DNA of 48,626 nucleotides, taken from positions 1-48,626 of the forward strand of contig PLNP01000016.1 of assembly GCA_003142815.1 (NCBI GenBank). Reading direction: 5' to 3'. The position numbers and the translations under genes were made by a program. Of this stretch, positions 1 to 7,426 are shown in pieces (the first letter of the stretch is position 1; every line of letters starts with the position of its first letter). This stretch comes from Rhodanobacteraceae bacterium (lineage in GTDB: Bacteria; Pseudomonadota; Gammaproteobacteria; Xanthomonadales; Rhodanobacteraceae). The notes beneath the pieces are model-generated. The model made no database searches. It had not been told where the DNA came from and worked only from the letters and a program-made list of their open reading frames with translations.

Positions 1-401
1 GTTGCGGACGCAGGACATGCCCTGCACGGAATTCAAGTTACGACGGACGCACCGCATCAGGCCGATGAAGTGGCAATAGTGCCGCGGGCTTTACTGAAAA
101 GTTGATAACCGCAAACTATAAGCCGAGCTGTCGTATGGGCATTGATATAGATCATTTCCACCGCGTATCGTTCTGAGGTAATGCAGCATCAACACGGCCC
201 GCAACGCGCTGGTGGCGGTGGCGCCGACGCTATCCCTTGCATAGGCTTCCTTGGTACCAAAACGCAGGCTGTTGAAAGGGGCCTGCATCAAACAACGCCG
301 CAGCATTGGCCTCATCCAGCAAGGACGCCTCCGGCGTCTGGACTGGCGCGATCCGCAGAGCTCGCGCAAGATCGCCCGCTGCGTTTAAAAAAGGTTTGCG
401 C
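1..401. other. Upstream stretch without a recognised gene
   Basis: I recognise no gene here. The plus-strand frame starting at base 2 is open to a TAG at 77-79 with G/C-rich third positions and could be the last 25 codons of a gene entering from the left (it ends MKWQ). Two overlapping minus-strand frames between 91 and 430 look partly protein-like but change frame near 250, as a decayed gene would. The A+T-richer stretch 95-180 may hold the promoter of the acylase gene, but I found no convincing -35/-10 pair. Confidence 0.35.
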
Positions 402-2825
402 GTGCGTCGTCCGGTTCTTTCCGCAGCCATGGTGCTGCTGGTGTTGATTTCGCTGCTGGCGATGGTCGCTTGGACGACCTTGCGCGGCAGCCTGCCGCGC
501 TATGACGGGCAGGTCCACAGCGCCGCGCTCGCCCACGCCGTCGATGTCGAGCGCGATGCACTCGGCACGGTGACCGTGCATGCCGCGAATCGGCGGGATG
601 CGAGCTGGGTACTGGGTTACGTGCATGCACAGGAACGATTCTTCGAGATGGACCTGCTGCGTCGCCGCGCAGCCGGCGAACTGGCTGAGCTGTTCGGCGC
701 GGTCGCGCTGCCGGCCGATCGCGCCGCACGCGCGCACCGCATGCGTGCGCGCATGCAGGCGACGTTCGCGGCGCTGCCGCTGGAACAGCGCGACGCGATC
801 CAGGCGTATCGCGACGGCGTCAATGCCGGGCTTGCCGCGTTGTCGGTGCGCCCGTTCGCCTATCTGCTGACCGGCAACACGCCGGCGCCGTGGCGCAGCG
901 AGGACACCTTGCTGGTGATCGCCGTGATGGCGTTCACGCTGAACGACGCGGAGAACAAGCGCGAACTCGCGTTCGCGCAGATGCACGCAGCACTGCCGCA
1001 ATCAGCATTCCGCTTTCTCACCGCGAGCGGCGGCGGCTGGGACGCGCCGCTCGCCGGCGCGCCGCTGACGTGGCCCGATCCACCGAGCGCCACGGAACTC
1101 GACCTGCATGCGCTCGATCCCAAGCTGCTGCGACCGATCAACACCGCTGTAGGTTGGGCTGAGCTGCGCTCACCCCAACCTACCAGGTTGTCGCACGATG
1201 ACGATCGCGTAGCGGGCAGCAACAGTTTTGCGGTGAATGGCGCGTTGACGGGTGGCGCGGCGCTGGTCGCGAACGACATGCATCTGGATCTGCGCGTGCC
1301 GGGCCTGTGGTTCCGCACCCGCCTGGTCTATCCGAACCCGCGCCGCGCCGGCACGATGACCGCGGTGACCGGCGTGAGCCTGCCCGGTACGCCCGCGATC
1401 GTGGTCGGCAGCAACGGCCAAGTTGCGTGGGGATTCAGCAACGGCTACATCGACACGGCCGATTGGGTGCGGGTGACGCGCGATCCCGCCGACCCGAGCC
1501 GCTATCGCACCGCGGACGGCTGGACGTCCATCGCGAAACACGCGGAGATCGTCCACGTGCACGGCGCCGCGGACGACACCCTGCAGGTCGAGGACACGCA
1601 GTGGGGTCCGATCCTCGCCACGGACGCCGATGGTACGCCGCTCGCACTGGCGTGGACCGCACAACAACCCGGCGCGATCAATGTCGAACTGACCCGTATG
1701 GAACAGGCTGAGACCGTCGACGAAGCGGTGACAATCGCGCAGGCGAGCGGTCTGCCGCCGCAGAATTTCGTGGTCGGCGACCGTGCCGGCAGCGTGGCGT
1801 GGACCATCGCCGGACGCATTCCGAAACGGGTCGGCGGCTTCGATCCCGCGCTGCCGGCGGACTGGTCGCAGGCCGGCACCGGCTGGGACGGCTGGCTCGA
1901 TCCGCGCGATGTTCCGCTGATCGCGAATCCGCCTTGGCAGCGTCTGTGGACGGCGAACCAGCGGGTCGTCGAAGGCCCGGCGCTGGCCACGCTCGGCGAT
2001 GGCGGCTACGACATCGGTGCGCGCGCGAGCCAGATCCGCGACGACCTGCGCGCGCAGGCGCGTTTCGCGCCGGCCGACATGCTCGCGATCCAGCTCGACG
2101 ACCGCGCCGTTTTCCTCGAACACTGGAAGGATCTGATGGCGCTCGAACTTGCTCACACGCCAGCCTCGCCGTTGAACGATGCGATGAAGAAGGCACTGGC
2201 AAACTGGGGCGGCCATGCGTCGATCGATTCGGTCGCCTACCGCCTCGTGCGCGCGTGGCGTAACGAAGTCATCGACACGGTGCTCGATGGCTTCGCCGCG
2301 ACAGTGCGCGGCAAGTTCGCGGATTTCGCGCTGCCGAAACTGGCGCAGGCCGAGCACGTGGTTTGGAAGCTGATCGAGCAGCGCCCCGCTCACTTGCTGC
2401 CATCGGGCTACGCGGATTGGGATGCGCTGCTGTTCGCCTGCGCCGAACGCGCGGGCGGAAATCTCGATTTGCAACCGGGCGGCCTCGCCGCGCGCACCTG
2501 GGGCGAGCGCAACACGACGCAGATCGCGCATCCGCTATCGCGCGGACTGCCCGGGTTCGTCGCGCATTTCCTCGACATGCCCGCGCAGGAACTGCCCGGC
2601 GACAACAACATGCCGAGGGTGCAGGCGCCGAGCTTCGGTGCGTCGGAGCGTTTCGCGGTCGCGCCCGGCGACGAGGCGCACGGCTATCTCATGATGGCCG
2701 GCGGCCAGAGCGGTCACCCGCTGTCGCCCTATTACGGCGCCGGTCATGCGGACTGGGCGGCGGGCAAGCCGACGCCGTTCCTGCCGGGGCCGGCGCAACA
2801 CAAGCTGAGGTTCGTGCCGCAATGA
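402..2825 (+). CDS. Penicillin acylase family protein (Ntn hydrolase)
   Basis: This is probably an exported or membrane-anchored amidohydrolase of the penicillin G acylase / acyl-homoserine-lactone acylase family, which hydrolyses amide bonds in acylated substrates. The substrate cannot be told from sequence. A hydrophobic N-terminal segment (VLLVLISLLAMVAW) is a signal or anchor. The alpha-chain region carries VLGYVHAQERFFEMDLLRRR. The motif GSNSF follows a spacer, and its Ser (codon at 1218-1220, about residue 273) is the expected autocatalytic beta-chain N-terminus. The C-terminus has the family signatures GDNNMPR, FGASERF and GGQSGHPLSPYY. I prefer the GTG at 402 because AGG at 392-394 lies 7 bases upstream; a TTG at 306 in the same frame has no visible ribosome site. 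A palindromic repeat lies inside the spacer (1149-1183). The gene stands alone and faces a minus-strand neighbour across a shared terminator. Confidence 0.88.
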   Translation: MRRPVLSAAMVLLVLISLLAMVAWTTLRGSLPRYDGQVHSAALAHAVDVERDALGTVTVHAANRRDASWVLGYVHAQERFFEMDLLRRRAAGELAELFGAVALPADRAARAHRMRARMQATFAALPLEQRDAIQAYRDGVNAGLAALSVRPFAYLLTGNTPAPWRSEDTLLVIAVMAFTLNDAENKRELAFAQMHAALPQSAFRFLTASGGGWDAPLAGAPLTWPDPPSATELDLHALDPKLLRPINTAVGWAELRSPQPTRLSHDDDRVAGSNSFAVNGALTGGAALVANDMHLDLRVPGLWFRTRLVYPNPRRAGTMTAVTGVSLPGTPAIVVGSNGQVAWGFSNGYIDTADWVRVTRDPADPSRYRTADGWTSIAKHAEIVHVHGAADDTLQVEDTQWGPILATDADGTPLALAWTAQQPGAINVELTRMEQAETVDEAVTIAQASGLPPQNFVVGDRAGSVAWTIAGRIPKRVGGFDPALPADWSQAGTGWDGWLDPRDVPLIANPPWQRLWTANQRVVEGPALATLGDGGYDIGARASQIRDDLRAQARFAPADMLAIQLDDRAVFLEHWKDLMALELAHTPASPLNDAMKKALANWGGHASIDSVAYRLVRAWRNEVIDTVLDGFAATVRGKFADFALPKLAQAEHVVWKLIEQRPAHLLPSGYADWDALLFACAERAGGNLDLQPGGLAARTWGERNTTQIAHPLSRGLPGFVAHFLDMPAQELPGDNNMPRVQAPSFGASERFAVAPGDEAHGYLMMAGGQSGHPLSPYYGAGHADWAAGKPTPFLPGPAQHKLRFVPQ
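1149..1183. repeat. Palindromic repeat inside the acylase spacer region
   Basis: GTAGGTTGGG at 1149-1158 is the reverse complement of CCCAACCTAC at 1174-1183, with an inner GAGC/GCTC stem. It looks like one of the dispersed intergenic palindromes (compare 43347-43459) captured in frame. It encodes about 12 residues just before the catalytic GSN motif, in the part normally cut out as spacer peptide. Confidence 0.7.
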
Positions 2826-2852
2826 AAAAAGCCCCGGGACGAATCCCGGGGC
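2825..2852 (-). terminator. Rho-independent terminator
   Basis: A 9-bp perfect stem, GCCCCGGGA (2831-2839) and TCCCGGGGC (2844-2852), has a 4-base loop. On the minus strand it is followed by six T (2825-2830), so it ends transcription of the secreted-protein gene at 2900-4897. It directly abuts the acylase stop and may work for both genes. Confidence 0.85.
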
Positions 2853-2899
2853 TTGCCTTGGCTGCGTTCCCCGCGCGAAGGACCGCGCGCGACGCCGGA

Positions 2900-4897
2900 T
2901 CAGGTTGACGGCACCAGCGTCGCGATGCTGAAATCGGACGGCGTGCCGGCGGTGGCGACATGCAGGCTGCTGCTGCCGCTGGCCGGTGCCTTGTTCACCG
3001 TGATCGAGAACGAATATAGCGTGCCCCAGTCGAGCGTCGGGCGCTTCGGTGCGGTGACAACCGGAACACTCCCGAGTGCGCTGGAGCTCCAGGTCACGCT
3101 GTTCGCGCCGACGATGACGCCCCACTTGCTGGCGGCGTCGAGCGTGCCGTTGCGGAAAGTCGTGGAGCTGACCGACGCATCCGCCGGCAACGGAATGCTG
3201 AAGCGGTCGAAGCCCTTGTTGCTGACCACGCGCGGGTCCGGACCACCGTTTGCCGGCGCGCCCTGAATGACCGCGCGCGCATAATCGAGGTTCATCACCG
3301 CGTAGTTGTAGGTCCAGGTGCCGTTGCCGTTGTCGGTCGCGTTGACCGCGACCTTGACGTGACCCTCGCTGCTGGCGAGTTCGGTGTTCATCGAGTTCGC
3401 CGGCGGATTGGTCGGGTCGACCCAGCGGTCGATCGCCGGGCCGAGGCGATAGCCTGACGAACCGCTGAGCGTCCACTGCTGGCTTGCGTAATGCGGCGTC
3501 ACGCTCGTCGTCGCCATCGAGTTGTAGATGTTGATGTCGTCTTTCGCGAGGTACCAGGATTCGAACTTGTAGGTCGCACCGGGGTTGACCGCCGCATCGA
3601 GCTGCGATTCGTGGGTCTGCATGCGCTGCGTCCACGACGTGTTGTTGTTGCCATGGTCTTGACCATCGCAGCTTCGATCCCATATCGAGCCACAACGTCC
3701 CCAGACGGCTGTTGCCGGCACGATTTCCGAGCGGGGACCCATGTCCTGCGGGCTGTCATTGTTACCGCTGCCGTAGGTGTCGCTGCAGCCACGTCCAAGC
3801 GCGTGGCTGCTGAAATGGTCGCAGGTATCGAGGCAGCCGCCGTTGACTGTCAAGAATGCGTGCTTTGTGCCGGAACGACCAATCTGCTCGATGCTGCGAT
3901 CAGCGTTGATGCGGTAGAGATTCCAAATCAGGAAGGGATGCTGGTCGTTCTTGTACGGTGGGTTGTAATTCGGTGGGCTGCCGCTGAACATCGTGAACCA
4001 CGCGATGAAACCCGTGTGCAACGCCGTGCTTGTGCCAAGCGGATCGCCCGGTACGGTTGCAACTGCCGTACCGTCGTTCTTGTTGTTGATCAACGTGGAA
4101 CTCGGCGCGAAAGCGGCGATGCCATCGTACGCACCGCCTGGGCCATCGCAGTTCAGGCAGCCGACTGGATCGATCGAGAACGACTGCATGAACAGATCGC
4201 CTTGATAGATGGCGCCGTTGCCGCCCGGCACCAAGACATTCGGCCACGGATACGGATTGCAGACTTCCTCGGGTCGCTCGTTGCTGCCTTCGATGTTGAC
4301 TTGCGTGTTCAGAGCCATGTCGGCGACTTCCCAGCCGACCGATTCCGGCACGCCGATGCGATCGGCCAGCGCCTGCGTCACGCGTACGTCCGCGGCGCGC
4401 ACCGCGAGTGTGTGGTTGTTGTTCGCGAGTTCGAACATGAGGCGGTCGCTATAGAGCCATACCTTGCCGTCGCCGCTGACGACGTCGAGGATCTTGGGAT
4501 CGGCGGCGCGCACGCGCAAGGTGAGGTTACGCAGATCGATGCTGGTGCCGTCGCGCAGGGTCAGCACATAGCCGCCGCGCATCTGCAGCGAGCCGCCGGT
4601 GAAGCCCTCCAGCGAACCGTTGCGCACGTTGAACTGCAGGCCACCGCTCTGGCGCAGAGCAAACCACTCGTGGCGGCGCAGATCGTGTTGCGTCGTCTGC
4701 TCGATCGGCTTGGCAACTACGCCGATATTGTTAAGCAGGTCCCGGTTCCAGCGCACACCGATATCGCCGCCCCAGGCCGACCACGACTGCTGCGCCGCCG
4801 CGTGCTGCGCCTTGTCGACAACGCCCGCGCTCGCCAGCGGCACCAGCGCCACGGCGAGAACGAATGCCAATGCATGATGATGAAGCTTCATCGTCAC
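2900..4897 (-). CDS. Secreted protein of unknown function, 665 aa
   Basis: I do not recognise the family. The N-terminus has Lys and His residues followed by a hydrophobic run ending LVPLASAG, a typical Sec signal peptide with a cut near residue 24. The mature part is Asn/Gly/Ser-rich and looks beta-rich. It has four or more cysteines in the middle (VCNPYPWP, CLNCDGPGG, CLDTCDH, CSDTYGS) that could form disulfides. The last about 130 residues (from YAVMNLDYARAVI) resemble an Ig-like outer domain. The protein ends LVPST, without the FADGF tail of its neighbours. The start is the first ATG of MTMKL, with GGGG about 8 bases upstream; MKL two codons later is the alternative. It lies 183 bases downstream of the pentaheme cytochrome gene on the same strand and may be cotranscribed. 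Confidence 0.72.
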   Translation of the reverse strand: MTMKLHHHALAFVLAVALVPLASAGVVDKAQHAAAQQSWSAWGGDIGVRWNRDLLNNIGVVAKPIEQTTQHDLRRHEWFALRQSGGLQFNVRNGSLEGFTGGSLQMRGGYVLTLRDGTSIDLRNLTLRVRAADPKILDVVSGDGKVWLYSDRLMFELANNNHTLAVRAADVRVTQALADRIGVPESVGWEVADMALNTQVNIEGSNERPEEVCNPYPWPNVLVPGGNGAIYQGDLFMQSFSIDPVGCLNCDGPGGAYDGIAAFAPSSTLINNKNDGTAVATVPGDPLGTSTALHTGFIAWFTMFSGSPPNYNPPYKNDQHPFLIWNLYRINADRSIEQIGRSGTKHAFLTVNGGCLDTCDHFSSHALGRGCSDTYGSGNNDSPQDMGPRSEIVPATAVWGRCGSIWDRSCDGQDHGNNNTSWTQRMQTHESQLDAAVNPGATYKFESWYLAKDDINIYNSMATTSVTPHYASQQWTLSGSSGYRLGPAIDRWVDPTNPPANSMNTELASSEGHVKVAVNATDNGNGTWTYNYAVMNLDYARAVIQGAPANGGPDPRVVSNKGFDRFSIPLPADASVSSTTFRNGTLDAASKWGVIVGANSVTWSSSALGSVPVVTAPKRPTLDWGTLYSFSITVNKAPASGSSSLHVATAGTPSDFSIATLVPST

Positions 4898-5080
4898 TAC
4901 CCCATGAGAGTGGAAGGGAATGCATCCATGCGCGGCACACGGCTATCCGCCGGCACCGCGTCGAAGGTCTTCGCGCAGGCGACCCGAGCAGAGCCACCCA
5001 CAGCTTCGGTCATCGCTGCGAATGTAGCATGCACGGCCGCCCCAGGCATGCTGCGATCGCCGCAAAGGAACCAGGGTCGC

Positions 5081-7039
5081 TCAAGGCGTGGTCGCGCTGC
5101 CGGACTGGATCAGCTCGGGCGGTGACTTGCCGTAGCCGGTCGGCGCGGCCGTGCCGTCGAATCCGTCGGCGAACACGCGATCCTGTGCGGTCGGCTGGTT
5201 CCACAGCTGGTACACGTACTCGCCGCGCGTCAGGCCCTGCGGGCCGACCGTGAACGGCCGGTCGGCCTGGCCGGAGCACATCTGGTTCTCGCCCTCGGTG
5301 CCGTTGGCGATCGCCTCGTCGCGCAGGAACTCCATATAGTCCTTGCTCGAGGTCTGGTAGTAGAGCCTCGCGGTCGCGGTCAGCGGGCCGACGGTACCGG
5401 CCGGCACCGGCAACGTGTAGTTCACGCTGTCGAAGTTGACCAGGGTGCCCGGTGTTGTTCCCGGGTAGTAGCCGACCGGCACTGGGCGCAGCGCGTAGCC
5501 GTTTGGATCGTGCGCCGTGGCCGGATGGAAACCGAGCGGCGGAATGCGCGTGTCCTTGGCGATGCAGTCGCTCGCGACGAAATGGAACATCGGCTTTCCG
5601 GCCGCATCCACGATGTCGCAGGTACCGGTGCCGTTGTGGTTGAAGATGCCTTGGAACACCTCGTAGACGTGCGCTTGGGCATCCACGCCGAGGACGCCGC
5701 TCGCGGGATTGTAGGCCGCGCTCTCGAACACGAGGCCACCATTCGCATCGTGCACCTGCAGGTTCAGCCACATGCGGCGGCCCTCGCTGTAGCCGCTCGG
5801 CAGCTTGTGCCCGCTGAGATTGGTGATCTTGACGTTCACGGTCATCGAACCCGCGTTGCCGCCGGTGGGTGGCGTATAGCCCGGGATCGTCGTCGCCACC
5901 GCCGCGGCGGTACCGAGCAGTTGGCGCGCCCAGGTGATGGTCTGGTCGTAGGAGGCCGAGCGATCGGAGCCGCCGTTGGCCACGATGCCGGCCGCGTACT
6001 GGCCCTTGATGATGCCGGGAATCCAGGTATTGCCACCGACGAACGCGTGCACCGGCAGGTCGCCGGTACGGTTCGGGTAACCCGGCAACGCACATGCGGT
6101 CGCATTCGGGTCCTCGCTGTCCGGCATGTGGCAGGCCTGGCAGGTCTGTTGCGGCGCCTGCGCATACTGGCTCTGCTGCCATTCGGCGAAGGTGCGCTCG
6201 ATCGGGAACGGCAGGTGGGTGTCGGTGCCGTCAGCGAGATGCAGGGTCTGCAGCGGCAGCAGGCTGTTGCCGGTGTCCGGCGAAGTGACGTTGTGGCACA
6301 GCCCGCAGATCGCGCTCTGCGTGTGGTAATCGGAATAGACCCACTCGTGCGGAGGCACGAGTGCGCCAAGGTAGTTGTAGGGGCCGTGTCGGCACGGACC
6401 ACCGCCTTCGCCGCCGCGGTTGGTGCACGAGACATCGTCGACCCAGGCGTTGTCGTTCTCCAGATAGCCGGGTTCGCCGTTCGGGCCCTGCGCCATCAGC
6501 CGGTGGCAGAAATGGCAGGTCACGCCGCCGAAATCGCTGTCGAGATCGTCGGCCGAGTCGTAGGCGCCGCCGAGCAGGCAGCCGGCCGCGCCCAGAGTGA
6601 CATCGTTGTTGGGCGCGCCGAATCCGGCCTTGACCACGTGCCCGCCCAGCCAGCCACGCGCCGTGTGGCAGCGCAGGCAATAGTCGCCGGCACCAGGCAC
6701 GTCGTTGTTCGCGACATCCAGGGCGGCAAAGAACAGCGGATCACGCGTCGCGTTCGCCTTCATGCTGCCGGCCCAGGCCGTGTACGGCCGGAATGCAGTC
6801 GCCGGATCACCTTGGTTCGCCGCGTGGCAACTGAAGCACTGGTCGGCAAACAACAGGTCGAGGGACAGCCCCGGCTGCGTGCCGTGCGGCGTGAAGTCGA
6901 GCGTGGTCGCAGGCGCGAGTCGATGCGCCACCTTCCACCAGTCGTCGGCCGCGGCGTTCGCTTGGACGGATGCCACGAGCAGCATCGCGAGCAATCCGAA
7001 AACCGTGCGGATCATCAGCGGGAAAGCGGGCGTGGGCAT
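5081..7039 (-). CDS. Secreted pentaheme cytochrome c with FADGF tail
   Basis: This is probably a periplasmic or cell-surface electron-transfer protein. It starts with a signal peptide (TVFGLLAMLLVASVQANAAA) and has five c-type heme motifs: CFSCH (about residues 68-72), CLRCH (121-125), CHFCH (175-179), CGLCH (245-249) and CQACH (300-304). The C-terminal half (about 340-650) is beta-rich and heme-free. It contains VFADGFD about 25 residues from the end, a tail motif seen on two other loci here. I chose the ATG at 7039 (MPTPAF), which puts the signal peptide at the very N-terminus; an ATG at 7069 would add ten residues. No cytochrome maturation, quinone oxidase or metal reductase genes lie beside it, so the electron partner is unknown. 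The heme spacing resembles multiheme proteins of the cytochrome c552/c554 type, but I cannot assign a reaction. Confidence 0.85.
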   Translation of the reverse strand: MPTPAFPLMIRTVFGLLAMLLVASVQANAAADDWWKVAHRLAPATTLDFTPHGTQPGLSLDLLFADQCFSCHAANQGDPATAFRPYTAWAGSMKANATRDPLFFAALDVANNDVPGAGDYCLRCHTARGWLGGHVVKAGFGAPNNDVTLGAAGCLLGGAYDSADDLDSDFGGVTCHFCHRLMAQGPNGEPGYLENDNAWVDDVSCTNRGGEGGGPCRHGPYNYLGALVPPHEWVYSDYHTQSAICGLCHNVTSPDTGNSLLPLQTLHLADGTDTHLPFPIERTFAEWQQSQYAQAPQQTCQACHMPDSEDPNATACALPGYPNRTGDLPVHAFVGGNTWIPGIIKGQYAAGIVANGGSDRSASYDQTITWARQLLGTAAAVATTIPGYTPPTGGNAGSMTVNVKITNLSGHKLPSGYSEGRRMWLNLQVHDANGGLVFESAAYNPASGVLGVDAQAHVYEVFQGIFNHNGTGTCDIVDAAGKPMFHFVASDCIAKDTRIPPLGFHPATAHDPNGYALRPVPVGYYPGTTPGTLVNFDSVNYTLPVPAGTVGPLTATARLYYQTSSKDYMEFLRDEAIANGTEGENQMCSGQADRPFTVGPQGLTRGEYVYQLWNQPTAQDRVFADGFDGTAAPTGYGKSPPELIQSGSATTP

Positions 7040-7052
7040 GGGATCTCGATCT

Positions 7053-7073
7053 TTCGAATCCGTCGGCAAAGAT
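7053..7073 (-). other. Orphan IFADGFE coding segment after an in-frame stop
   Basis: On the minus strand the 77-residue ORF ends in TAG (7089-7091). The same frame continues at once as MPTEMIFADGFERSR. The IFADGFE codons are nearly identical in DNA to those at 5156-5176 and 30544-30564. The segment appears to be the lost tail of the upstream small gene; it then runs out of phase into the cytochrome gene start. Confidence 0.5.
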
Positions 7074-7088
7074 CATTTCGGTCGGCAT

Positions 7089-7322
7089 CTATGGACCGAG
7101 CAGTCCAAGGATGTAGGGCAGCTCCGCCTCGGTCGATATCGCCGCGCCGATCAGTGTGACCGTAGCGGCTGCAGGTGCGACGTTCGCGGTGAACTCGAAA
7201 TGGTGGAGCATGGCCCAGTCGAGTGTATTGCCCGACGCCGGCGCCGTCCATGCCACCGCGTCCGACGCGACAGGCGTAGCGGCGAGCACGAGGCAGGCGA
7301 ACACAAGCAGCGGCTTGCTCAT
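7089..7322 (-). CDS. Small exported protein, 77 aa, possibly truncated
   Basis: The product begins with a clear signal peptide (MSKPLLVFACLVLAATPVAS) cleaved before DAVAW. About 57 mature residues follow that I cannot assign to a family (WTAPASGNTLDWAMLHH, then a hydrophobic LPYILGLLGP). The stop is a TAG, and the same frame continues into an IFADGFE motif. The intact ancestor therefore probably carried the FADGF tail and lost it by a nonsense change. The gene is on the same strand as, and 49 bases upstream of, the cytochrome gene, so the two could be cotranscribed. It is divergent from the GT41 gene at 7427. Confidence 0.6.
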   Translation of the reverse strand: MSKPLLVFACLVLAATPVASDAVAWTAPASGNTLDWAMLHHFEFTANVAPAAATVTLIGAAISTEAELPYILGLLGP

Positions 7323-7426
7323 CAGAAAGTATGCGCAGTCCAGACAACGGCCGCGCGTGGCGGGCGAGGAGGATCGCAAGGGTGCCATGCTGGCGCCGGT
7401 CATGGCATCCGCGCTAGCTTTCGCCG

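Noticed and set aside
3491-5125. 544-codon plus-strand open frame opposite the secreted protein gene
   Set aside because: Antisense shadow caused by high G+C; the product has no domain sense, while the minus-strand gene has a signal peptide and terminator.
7041-7069. Longer start of the cytochrome gene at 7069
   Set aside because: The added MPTDSKDRDP overlaps the orphan FADGF segment in another frame and would move the signal peptide inward; 7039 is preferred.
5510-7159. 549-codon plus-strand open frame opposite the cytochrome
   Set aside because: The minus strand carries five CxxCH motifs and a signal peptide; the plus frame is a composition artefact.
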